NCBI GenBank assembly: GCA_037074765.1
Contig: JBAMDO010000576.1
Coordinates: forward strand, 806,001-870,000
DNA: 64,000 bases
Source: Mansonella perstans
Taxonomy: Eukaryota; Nematoda; Chromadorea; Rhabditida; Onchocercidae
Direction of reading: 5' to 3'
Below, piece by piece: positions 25,723 through 37,800 of the stretch. The position numbers and the translations under genes were made by a program. Numbering within the stretch: the first letter of the stretch is position 1; every line of letters starts with the position of its first letter. Under the pieces are notes generated by a model that saw nothing but the letters and a program-made list of their open reading frames with translations, made no database searches and was not told the origin of the DNA.

Positions 25723-25736
25723 TTTTTCTATTGCAG
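25723..25736 (+). promoter_or_regulatory. Probable trans-splice acceptor of pdha-1
   Basis: A pyrimidine-rich stretch ending in TTGCAG lies 36 bases upstream of the ATG at 25773, with no partner donor visible nearby. That is the expected layout of a spliced-leader acceptor. Confidence 0.45.
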
Positions 25737-25772
25737 CGACAACTTAAGAGAAATTAATTTGGTATACTAATT

Positions 25773-28500
25773 ATGATTAACGTTTTTTCCAGTATAATCA
25801 AATCATCAAAGGTAAGAATTATTAAATAAAGCTTTTTTTTTTTTTTTTTTTATTTCTATATAAATTTCTAAAATGAATAAATGGAGAAATACTTCAACAA
25901 TTTCAGTTATTTCTTTTATAATTCGTGATAGCACTACAGAAGATGGTCATCAAGTTGTATTTTTTCCAGTTTTTTGTTCAATATCAACAATCACTGGCAG
26001 CATTTTCTATCCGTTTAGCTAGTAATGAAGCGAATTTTCAAACGAAACCGTACAAACTACACCGATTGGAATCTGGACCATCAACGGATGTTTCAGTTAC
26101 ACGGAATGATGCTTTGGATTATTATCGTAAAATGATGGTGCGTCACTGCTAACTGCACGTTATATTACTTCTGCTTTCTATTTTTCCTAGACATATTTTT
26201 GATTTTATCTGCTAATTTTACAATAATTATTCACTGAAAGCAACATATTACAGGTAATTCGACGTATGGAAACAGCAGCGGGAAATCTTTATAAGCAGAG
26301 ACTTGTCCGTGGTTTCTGTCATTTATATACAGGACAGGTGATAAATTTTAAGTGGTTATAGTCGGACAAGTTTAGTATTCCTTAAGCTCTTCGTGCAACT
26401 ATCAAAATATATATCTGAACTAATCGATTTGTAGTTCAAGTTTTTTCATCTTATCTGTTCACATTTATTAAAGGATGCTTAATTTAACATATTTCATTAT
26501 TAGGAAGCAATCGCAGTGGGACTCTGTGCATCGAAAGACGATGAAGACGTTATAATTACTTCATACCGTTGTCATGCATTTACCTATTTAACTGGATCGA
26601 ATGTTGCACAGATTTTGTCGGAATTAACAGGTTAATAAAGAACAGCATATTTGTACAGCTTTTAAAGTAAATTTTGATGAACATCATATCTCAGAAGGAT
26701 CCGAAGCAGAGAGACTAACAAGCTATAAATTAAATAAATTTTGCAAATTTAGTTTACAGTAAAATTAAAGGAATATTCATTTTTTAGGTCGACGTACTGG
26801 TAATGTGTATGGAAAAGGTGGCTCTATGCATATGTATAATAAAAATTTCTTCGGTGGTAACGGCATTGTTGGTGCACAGCAAGCACTTGGCGCTGGGCTA
26901 GCATTTGCTCTAAAATATAATAAGAAAAACAATGTTTCATATACTATATATGGTGATGGTGGAGCAAACCAAGGACAATTATTTGAAGGTTAAATTTCTT
27001 TTCGTAATCTTCGAAATTTCACTACTCTTTGTATGATAAGAGATCAGTAGTGAAGAAATTCCAAATCAAATTATCTAAATTTGTCGGATTCGTACTTATT
27101 CAATCCATCAATGCATTATCGTCAGATAACTGGTAGAAATCTATAGTCGTAAAGTAGAGGAGGAGATTCTTCGCTTTTTACACAAGCAAAAATCTTAAAT
27201 ATTCCTCATAGGAATACGGAACTGATAGAGATAAGTGAACTTATGCAAGATGTTCAAGCATGTTCAGGTAGAAATGAGAGGACTTTTTGGCTTCTTTCCC
27301 AAAACAATAATGCATTCTTTCAGTTATAAATATGTGTGCATTATGGGATCTACCATGCATATTTATTTGCGAAAACAATGGATATGGTATGGGTACACCA
27401 GTTGATCGTTCATCTGCTGTAACAGACTATTACACACGTGGTGATTATATACCAGGTGTTTGGGTATGTTTAATAACGATCGTTTTAGAAAGTTAGTTGC
27501 AATTTATCCTCAAGTAACCAATTGTGTTTCGAAACAATTTTAGGCTGATGGTATGGATGTTCTTGCCGTTCGGGAAGCAATTCGATGGTCAAGGGAATAC
27601 TCCGGTTCTGGAAAGGGACCTCTTATGCTAGAATTTGCTACCTATCGATATTCTGGCCATTCTATGTCTGATCCGGGAACGAGGTTAGCATACTTAATTG
27701 GGAAATTTTAGAGGTTCTAGATAATATGAAAAAAAAATGTTGATTTTTGTTCGTAATCGTAGCGCACGATATATATTTTTAGTTATCGAACTCGAGACGA
27801 AGTACAGGAAGTACGCAAAACTCGCGATCCAATTACAAGTTTCAAAGATAAAATCATTGCTGCTGGATTGGTTTCTGAGGAAGAATTGAAAAATATCGAT
27901 AAAGAAGTTAAGAAAGAGGTTGTCTCTAAATTCGAAAAATAAATTGCATAGTTTTTGAGCTTTTCGATGAAAATTTGTTTTTTTCAAATTGTTCGAGAAT
28001 TCCATCATTAGCATCAGGAAATGCCCTTTTTTGTAATTCATTGTGTACTACTAGGCCATATTTTTTGTATTTCAAAAAAGAAAGCTTGTAAAGCGGCTGT
28101 CAAAACATTTTACCTAATCTATTTTCCATAATTATACTGCTGACTTTCAAGCTTGATAGGCATGGAGTAACGATGGAAACTTATTATTGCTGAATGAAGA
28201 GGAATTGCTTTTTTTTGAATTCAAAATGAGGAAAATGTGGAAGTTGATAACAAGTATTAAACTTGCTGTAAATGTAACATTAGCTTAATTTATTCCCTTA
28301 AATTGAGATTTGTATTGTTGTTGTTTCAGATTGAAGCAGCCATAAATGTTGCGAGTACTGAGCCTCCCCTTCCACTCGATTCTCTTTATTCTGATATCTA
28401 TCACAACACGTCTCCTCAGTTCGTACGTGGTGTCACTGTGGATGCAAGTGTCGTACAAAAGTATTGCAGAACTGAAGATTTATTGAAATCATCAGCTTAA
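25773..28500 (+). CDS. pdha-1: Pyruvate dehydrogenase E1 component subunit alpha, mitochondrial
   Basis: Nine exons encode 401 residues (human 390): 25773-25811, 25970-26137, 26254-26337, 26504-26630, 26788-26988, 27324-27463, 27544-27683, 27783-27918, 28330-28500. The product is the thiamine-diphosphate subunit of the E1 heterotetramer that decarboxylates pyruvate in the mitochondrial matrix. The N-terminus is basic and hydroxylated, as in a transit peptide. The thiamine-diphosphate motif is visible as GDG at 195-197 followed by NN at 224-225, with the family block GKGGSMHMY before it. The phosphorylation loop [14 protein letters not shown] keeps serines at 293 and 300, equal to human sites 1 and 2. 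Site 3 (human Ser232 in GMGTSVER) is proline here, in GMGTPVDR. The start follows a likely trans-splice acceptor. All phases join. Confidence 0.96.
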
Positions 28501-29745
28501 TTACAACTATTTCTTCTTTTATGCTTTGTAAGAATTTTTTAAAAGAAAACCATGATATATTATTATCGAGATATCTTTCCACTTCCTGACTCATTTTTAA
28601 TTCCGAAATATTGCTGACTGGATCTAAATATTTATCCCAGTCTTCTTGGTAATATACATTTCGTCTTATTGGCAAACCCAGTATATTGCTCTAAGGCAGG
28701 TATATTTTCTCAAGCAGGTTTTTTTGCAAATTTTAAATGTGAAGATGCTTGAAGTTGTGAATTTTTTACTCGAGAAAGTTAATAAATTATTGCAGTCTTT
28801 TCTATAGTTTCAGTCTTTTCTATATATAAATGTTAAATTTAAAAAAAAAAAAGAAAAAAACAAATTTAAAACAAACCGGAACCGGAATCTTGATTTGAGG
28901 CAAATCCTGGTGGTGCACATCCATCAAAAATTACTGGTGTGATTATGACAATAATAATTGACTGTTGCTGTAATATTGCCATCAATAATATTTTGTCGTT
29001 TAAATTATTTAGGCCACTAGTTTTTAACCAAGTTTTTTTGATTCGTTTGTTACTGAACTTTTATTGGACATTTATTTATGTAAATAAAAATAAATTTAAA
29101 AATTAAACGAGACAATCGAAAAATAGGGTGACAAAAAAATAATAGCAAAAACTAAATGGACAGTTAGTTCGTTTTACAAAAGCAGATCTGTGTGACAATA
29201 AAAAGGATTTTTGATTATCCAAGTAGCAGTAGTAGTTTTTTTTTTTTTTTTGTATTGGGAGAGGTAATACCTGTTCATTCGAATAATTCTTAATCTCACT
29301 CGTGTTTGTAATTTAAAAGATCCGAAAAATATGAGCATATAACATTGATCTTAGCGAAAAATTCTTTTACACTTACCAATTTATCGCAATTGATCAGAAT
29401 CCGAACTTCATTCAAAGGAGCAGACTGATTTGCTAAACTGTTTTTCAACAGTGCGATATCGAAGAGCAACAGTGAATCAAATCGATCGGATGAAAATATT
29501 CAAATATCATCAGTAATATATCATCCAGTAAATCGTTTATTGTAATGAATATTTCCTGAGTAAGTTATCAGCACTCCACTCTTGGACATTTCTATCGATA
29601 TTCCTCGGATTATTATACCTGAATAGGTATTATCTATCCCAATAAATCGTTTCCAACATATATATATATCTATTGGTAAAAAGGAAAAGAAGGCGGTAAC
29701 TATCAGGAATTTGGAAATGAGCAGGTACTTTAATTCAAAACACAT
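28433..29745 (-). pseudogene. Possible broken minus-strand gene, antisense to pdha-1 3' end
   Basis: From 29745 a minus-strand frame opens with a hydrophobic, signal-anchor-like N-terminus (residues about 8-30). It is interrupted by TGA at 29521-29523 and again by TGA at 29500-29502, and then continues in the same frame to a strong donor (TTG|GTAAGT) after 29377. A compatible phase-0 acceptor (TTAG) precedes an open segment ending at 28433, which contains IRRNVYYQEDWDKYLDP and KMSQEVERYLDN. That segment overlaps the last pdha-1 exon on the other strand. The residues look protein-like, but I do not recognise a family. It could be a pseudogene, two unrelated exons, or chance. Confidence 0.27.
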
Positions 29746-31897
29746 GTCTTTTTACTCCCTTAAAAAAATTCATTTTTACTTCCTTCAAAAAATTCATCCA
29801 AGAAAACACTCCTCTCATAAATTAGTCCACATTAATCATATCTTTTTCATTTTTCCCTTCAGATTAGTTTAAAAAAAATTTTGGGTAATCGTTTCTTCCA
29901 GATAGAATTTTCGAAAAATCATTCGAATTGATTATCTATTATATAAAATAAATTGAGTCCTGAAAAGAATTAACTTCAAACATAGGTTTATCACTCATTT
30001 CATTTATGGATACCCAGTTTTATTTATGCAACTTCTTTAAAAGTTCAACTTGATATATCAGTTTAAAAAAAAAAAAAAAAAAACCGATAGGAGAAATGCA
30101 GTGGAATGGAAAATGATAAAATGCTTTTTCAAATCATAGCATTTTCAATTTCAATGCATTTTTTCATGTTTGCAATAATACTAAAAATATTCGAAAATTT
30201 CCATATCACTTTGTAGTCATAAATGTAGTGCAGCAACACATCGAGGAGATTATTTGAAAGTTCTTGGCAACGAATAACGACTTGCAGTAACCGAACATTG
30301 CAGTAACATGTCTGTACTCATTTTAATTCACTTTACGCTTTTATGGCTTGAAATTATTATTAAATCTAGCAAAATAATTTAGCATGGCAATCTAACGTGA
30401 TACAGCTGCCTTATCTAATACAAGGAACTATTCCGCACCTTTTGACAGAAAAAATTACGGAAGACAGCGCAGAAACATTTTGCTTTCGTAAGAGAACTTT
30501 CAGATTTCGGTTGAGTTCAAAGCCATCTTAACTAAGATAGAGATCATGTCAGATTTTTGCAAATATGAAATAAATTTGTTTATCCGGAATATAAGAAGCT
30601 GCTTTTCGGAATATATACTTGAATTCATCTTTTGTCTTTTATCAGTCCAACTGCTCAGTTCTTTTCTTATGCATATACACAATATTTATAACCCATAAAG
30701 TGTTTAATAATAATAATAGCATTAATAATAATAAATAGGAAGCGAAAAGCCAACGAAAAACAACCATGGATCAAAAAAAGTAATCCTCAAAAATTCCAGT
30801 ATAAATTTTGAAAAATTGTTAGTAGGAACAGTAAACAATGGTACTTCGAAAATTAGCAATCCTATGATTCAAAAACAAAAAGGAAAAAACAAGATTTAGA
30901 ACAATAAAGGTAGTTATTACAAAGCAAGCGATCATCATAAGATACTACTCCACATTAACCCCACCAATATAAAGGACATCGTATAAACATGCGCACCAAT
31001 TTTAAACGCAGTAAAACTTCAAACCAACAAACCTTATCCATGTCGCTTGATTCGATAAACTGTAACTTAAGATTACTTACTGCATGACAGAAGCCAATGC
31101 AACCTTATCACACTCAAATTAGTATGAAATAATTGTAAACATATAAAATGCTGTTGTCAAAATGAAAACATTGCGACAAATTCGATACTTCGAAATTTTC
31201 AAATGTATCCAAACTTGGATGGTAAAAATTTCTTCCAAAAAAAAAAATTATGTAAAAGTGAAATTGGCCTTGAAGTGCTGCTACTACTAAGCGCGCACTA
31301 AGTATGTCTCATTATTCAAAACGAAGAAAGTAGCTAAAATTTTTAAAAATGAGATGATGGTTAATCTAATTGATCAATTTATAATTACTAGCTGAATACC
31401 ACTTCAAGACCAAAACAAGCGAACTAAAAAACAGTAGAAAATCATTGTAACACTGATTATAAAGTGAGCATACCTGCATAATAAGAACTGGTAAATTGTA
31501 AAGGCACAACAAGGCAAGAATCATGATTACCAGAACGTTTCACTTTCATAGCAAAACATTCAGGGTTAATGGAAAAGAAAAAAGAAAAGAAAAAGGCGAT
31601 ACTACGGCACAACCATGAACTGAAATTTGAAAGAAAAGCTTGCATCGCTTTTTAACTGAAAAATGTCAGATTTTCAAACCAACTGAAAACTTATTAAGGC
31701 TTTGGAAAGAATGATAGAAGTTATGAATGTGCAAAACAAATAAGAATAGGAAATAAAACAGCACACATATTGTTGGGTTGCATTGTTATCATCATCCCCT
31801 TCCTCCTTCTCCCTCCCCCTTCCTCTCTCCCAATATGTAGGATAGTAACCTATTACTGTAAATATTGCGCTTTATCGACTTCTTTTCATTTTAAGGC
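28501..31897. other. Spacer between convergent pdha-1 and vigilin genes
   Basis: The two genes converge here, so both 3'UTRs lie in this stretch. Apart from the pdha-1 AATAAA at 28781, the possible broken locus at 28433-29745 and poly(A) runs (about 30063-30080), I see no gene. Confidence 0.5.
28781..28786 (+). terminator. Probable polyadenylation signal of pdha-1
   Basis: AATAAA 281 bases past the pdha-1 stop codon, the clearest plus-strand candidate in the 3' flank. Confidence 0.5.
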
Positions 31898-34800
31898 TTA
31901 AAAACGTCGTAGGCCACTCCAAGCACCTGCAGCTGCAGCAGTCGCTTGCGCAGCACCCATTGCTGGAAATTGCTCTTCAGACTGCACATCCAGTTGCCAT
32001 GGAGCTCCCTTAATTTCCACCTCAACACGAGGCGGCGGTAACTGCTCTGTGATACGGTGAGACACGTACTGACGACGTTCCTTAAACTTTCACTTTGTAA
32101 AATCATATAAATAAAAAGAGAAACTCTCTTAATTATAAAAAATTTGGCTATGGATAATTGGATAATATTCATATTTATTCCACTTATCTAAACTCATGGG
32201 TAGGTTTCACTGTGTAAAATGAGCATTTTTTTTTTTTTTTTTATAACATATTGCGAAAAAATAAAAAGCTAATATGGTTTCACACTTAAATAACCTATTC
32301 AGAGGAAAATGCTTTCATTTCTTTGCTTAATTTTTGCTTAATAAATTGAAACACACGATAAAGCTTAACTAAATGCGATCCACCAAAGTAAAAAGAAATT
32401 TCTTAAACGTGAATTTCGTTTTATTCAGTAAATTAAAATCCAGAAAAACGAATGGAAATTTTGTGATAAAAAAATTACTTGTATTTGCTAACTCCTATTA
32501 AACTAAAAAACGCAACATCTACTTTTTATGATGCAATTTCAAAACCTGCAAAAATTCCTCCTCTTCTCGACGCAATTGTTCAATACAATCGTATACCGCA
32601 TCTTCATCTTTGCCCGCAACTACAACTAGATTCGGATCTGGATCGCTGCTCCTTGGCAGACGGATTTCCACTTTAAACTCATCCATTACCTGAATCTCCA
32701 ACAGCAGCATGTCTTCATGGAAAAATTTTTCTTTTAGTTAAATTATTTATAAAAAATAAATTTTCTTAAAAGTTCTATATCCCGTAGTATCTTGAAAAAT
32801 TCATTAATATTTCAAATAGACAACTAATCGGTTGAAAGCACATTTACTTACTGCTAAGTGACCTTTTTAGGATATGAAAAATTCTTGTAGATAAAACTTT
32901 TAAAATGAAAATGCTGTAGTCAGCTTCTTGAAGATCAACTTTTTTGTATATAGTTCTGATTTTGGGCGGTGAACAGAGATTCTTATAACATGCTGATTTT
33001 CAGCTCATGTGGCACTCACCTTTTTCAGATTACGGCCTTTCTGGCCTATTAAACGAGGATGAAAAGTTGCATCTAAAAAGATTTCTTGGGTGAAAAGAGA
33101 CTGTGCTTCACCAATCATCGCTTCCATTTCTTCTTTACATGCGTTACAATTCGCCTCATAGCCTAAAACTAACAGCATTTTAAATCCAACAGTTGTCAAC
33201 GTTCTTTCACCTTGAACTCTAAATTTTAGAAAACATTTCAAATTTTAGGAGAACTTGGAAATCCTTTCGCTGACTGGTAAAAATTCTGCTTTACAACAAC
33301 ATTTTTTGAAAGATGCGAAGGATCAGCCAGTAATAAATTATTAATTAAGGAAGTACCGGTAAGCGTAATTGTGTCTGGCGGGTCGTCGCTGGATCGAGGA
33401 AAAGCAATTAGAACATCATGTTTGGCACGCAATTCATTTACAACTTTACCACGTGGGCCAATCAATCGGACGTGGTACTCTGACGGGACATCAAAGGTAA
33501 GCTTGAAGGAGCGCAGACGCTAAAAATTTTAAAACCTTATTTTGCGTTTCATCAAGATACTTGTACTACAAGAAAAGATGAAATGCTCAGAAGGATCAAA
33601 AAAGTGTACGTAAACATAGATGGATGTGAATATCGTTCAAATTATTGAATCCCCTAAAAAATTTCGTGAAAAATCAGAAATTTATTTCTTGTCTCGTCAG
33701 ACTCATTAGAAGACTCCTTTCACGATTCGTAATCTTATCTGCCAGAAAAATAAATGCCAAGGTACACATGCCAATAACAATGCTCCTTTCTCTTTTTTTG
33801 GCAAGTGAATGGCATAGAAAAAGGAATTGAATGATAAAAAATAAATGAGCAGTACCCGAATTTCTGCTGCTTCTTCAAATTCAACAACACGCTTTAAAAT
33901 GTCAGCCACTGCAGACTCTACATTCTCCGTTGTTCCAGTTATTATTATTTCATCTAAGTGTGTATCTTCCGGTGGTATCGAAATAGTGACATCATGCGCT
34001 TGCATCAAAGAACGTATTGTTTCACCATTTCTACCGATCAGAAAGCGGTGATGTTCGAACGCAACATTCACCTAAATCTTTCTTTCAGTGTTATCTTATA
34101 GATCCATGTGGCTACAAGGAAAACAAATAAGTATCCAAAGAACGACACTGTACTGAAAATTGAAACTTAGTTCATCATCCTAGCCCTAAAGTAAATCATT
34201 AACCCTATATGGTGGACAAGATAAAAAGCGAAGTCCCGTAACATTAATAGAAACTTTCGAAAGACAGTTATTAAAACACATAAAACTGACTATTCTGGTG
34301 ACAGGTACTAGAGCTTTAAGTGCTTCAGCCGCTTCTTTACACCGTACCTCTCGTCCGCTAATAATAATAGTATCAAGTAATGATGGCCCATCATCTATAT
34401 TTCTTTCATTTTCATTTTGGGCATTTTCTGAAAAAACAATCGAAAAAATAAAAACATGAAACAAGAAAAAAGAAATCCAATCAAGCTACTATTTGTACAA
34501 ATAAAAATGTCGTTGACTAGCAGATGAGAAAGTACTTATAGATTGGGAATAATAAATCCGTTTAAACTTTCTCCACAAAAGAACTTTATGTTATAGGCTG
34601 ATGATTACTTTCCCCACATATTTCCATAAGTTATTCCTTCCTGATAAAACAACAGAAAACCCTATGAACTCACAATACAAGTGAAACTGAGACTGAATAA
34701 GCAAATTTCATGTAAGAGTATGTAGCCTACCCCGCAGTCTTCGATCCGGAAATTTAATTTGAACATTATACTTCGACTGAAGCTCTTGGATTTTTTGACC

Positions 34801-37800
34801 ACGATTTGAAAGCAAAGCACGATGATGTTCACCTGGAATCTCGACTTTCAAAGTTATCTGTGATTCCTGCAACAAAAGAAAGACTTCTAGACAATATCGA
34901 GCTAAAATGTTTATTCATTAACAATCAACAGGACAAAAAGAGAAAACTAACGGATAAAAGCATGAAGATAGGTAACTGCATGATTTCAAGGCAAGACCCA
35001 AAACACAAAATACATAACCTTCTTAGTATGATCCCCTTTATGGAGCAAAATAAACTCACATGTGTTAACTGTCTTTGGTGAAATATTTAATAGAGTTTTA
35101 AACTGACCAAATCTTCTACAATTTCTTCAATTCGAGCTTTTGCACATTCTACACATTGTTTACTTCCTTTTAATGTCACCCTGCTATCATTTGTACCAGC
35201 ACGAGGGAACGAAATCATCACACCGCCATTCTGATCCTGGATTTCACGCAGTACTGCGGCACCTCGGATGACGAAATATCGATGATGTTTGGGATCGACC
35301 TCCATTTTAGCTTCTACATTCTCATTCTGGAAAGTTTTCAGTAAAATATTTCTGGCAAACTTTTGATATAAAATGTAAAGCAATATCATTTATAGAATTC
35401 TTTTCGTTTCAAACTGCATAGCAGAATGAAATTTATGTTCGATTCAATCTTCTCATCCAACGGAAAATATAAAGACAAAATAATTTCCAAAATACTATGA
35501 TTAACAAACTGCCAAATGTTTACCGATAAAAGTGGGTGATTTGAAGCACCAGAATCAAAACACCTGGTAGATTCAGTTGTAACGTGGTTGGCATCGTTAT
35601 TTCATTGAAATAACTACACTGCATTTACCTACGTCAGATGCATTATCCTCGGGTGCTACAATTCCTAACCGTTATATGCAGATGAAGAACTTATTTCATA
35701 GTGATGCAGCCGAATAATGAAGTCGTATTTTTCCACCACAGAAATCAAAATATGTGCAGAGAGATCGTAAAAACAATAAAAGTAAAAAGCTCTTACCAAC
35801 TCCGTTATCATAGCCTCAAGCTGTTTCTTTACTTCTATTACATCCGCTTTCTTGCCAACAATATGGATGATATCTTTGTCGGTGTCAGTGTCGCGTGGAA
35901 ATAATATACGGACATCGGAATACATTTCGCGGATCTAAACACAACATCATCCTAAATAATGTGAAAAACTTCTTCAATAATTTTTTTATTATGCTACTAT
36001 GCTACATAACCTTTTATCGATGTTCTCAGAACTTTTCTATAATCTCTAAAGATGCTGAAATTATGAATTCTCACTTATACCAAATCATTCTTGTGTTTTG
36101 ATTATCCACATCATCATAATATACTATGTCATAAGATTACCACAACGTCGAAGCGATAAAACGGAAAGATAAATTGTTTACATATAGCGGTGATATATGT
36201 AAATAACACTAGTTTATATTTAAAAACATGCAAATCGCCGAAATTGAGAGCTAATTACACTCATCTACTTTTGTAAATTATTCTTGTAAGTCGCATCTGA
36301 AACGAAACCTTTTTAATTCGTGAACCACCTCTTCCAATAATAAATCTGTGGAATTCGGGCTTTGCTAAGACGAAATCTTCAAAGCTCGAAAATTCCTGAT
36401 CCTTTGCTAAAGCCAACAACATTTTTTCGGCGCGCGCAACATCATCCTTCGGACCACGAATAGTGACCTATATAGGAAATGAAGAATATGACAGAAAAAT
36501 AAAAAAAAATTGAGTCCTTTGTAAAGATTATCTACGGTACTGCAACCTCAAATGAAATATATTTGAGCTCAACTTTCGGAATTAGACAAAATATAACTTT
36601 GGGTTACTTCAGCAAAAATATCTAGTTTCCAGAAAACAATTTTTATTTCTTCTTTTTTCTTTCAGCTTCTTTATTAAGATGTAGTACCTAATAAAAAGAT
36701 ACGAAGCTATTAAGTGCAAGACGCATGAAAAACCTTATCCGAAGCAGTCTTTTCGGGCGGAAATTTGATGTTTACACCGCCACATTCATCCTGGATGTCG
36801 AGTATAAGCCGTCGATTTCCACCAAGAAGACGAGAATGAATTTTTTGAGGAATATCCACTTCTACTGTTATAATATTACCCTTAAATAACGGCGATGTGA
36901 AGAAGGAATCTTACAAAGATTATATATATCTCTAAATTTTTTTTTATTAACATCGATCAGACATTAAAAAAAGTTATTAATTTTAATTTTTTGAGTTCCA
37001 AGCAAAACTTCAGCCAAAATAAACTTGATCCTATCATTGGAAAAAGTGATTGGAGCGGTCCTGAGTAAACATTCTACTTGAAAGTATGACATACAATGCT
37101 ATTTTAATTATCTCCAATCTTACCAGTTCATTTTGGATTTTGATTAACTGTTCAACAGCTTTCTCCACATTTGATTTTTTTCCCGTAATTGTAATTTTAT
37201 CTTCACCACTCTCACCACCAGGCAGATCAATTCGTGTTTGAGTCTCTTCACGAATTTTCCTGATGTTGGCACCACTTTTACCAATGATATGTTTGTGAAA
37301 CTCTTTGAAAATAGGGACTGTCATTTGAAAATTACTTTCCAGCTGAAATATAACAAACTTTTCTCACTTTATTCTGAAGAAATAATGACTACTAAATGAA
37401 ACTGGATCTGAATTAAAACTGTACATCTAAACTAATTAAAAAATCTGAATACTATGGAACAGATCCACTAGGATTCAAATAAACTGATACTCACCAGCTC
37501 TTTGTTCATCGCAGTCAACTGCTTATACGCGTTATCAACTTCAGTTCTGTCGCCCCTCAGACTAATAATATCCGACTTTTTTCCAGGGTCCGGAAACGAG
37601 AAAATAACCGATGGAAATTGTTCACGAAGTTTCTGCACAGTTTCACCTTTAGCACCAATTAATTGTTTATGAAAACGTTGCTCGATAAGTATATCGCGAG
37701 TTTTTTCATTTGCCTGGAAAAAAAGAAAGTGCAATACATATACTGTCAGTTCCCTAACTGACATTTATCACACTATAGAAAATATGTTACAAATCTGTCA

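Larger units (their letters stand above)
22706..25772. other. Spacer between ufd-2 and pdha-1
   Basis: About 3 kb of AT-rich DNA with the ufd-2 3' flank (an AATAAA occurs at 23199-23204), two minisatellites (24391-24597 and 25011-25141) and the pdha-1 promoter. No gene is recognisable apart from a repeat-containing open frame on the minus strand listed below. Confidence 0.6.

Noticed and set aside
31891..32172. 93-codon minus-strand frame at the vigilin 3' end
   Set aside because: It is out of frame with vigilin. The correct frame ends at 31898 with the conserved C-terminal motif.
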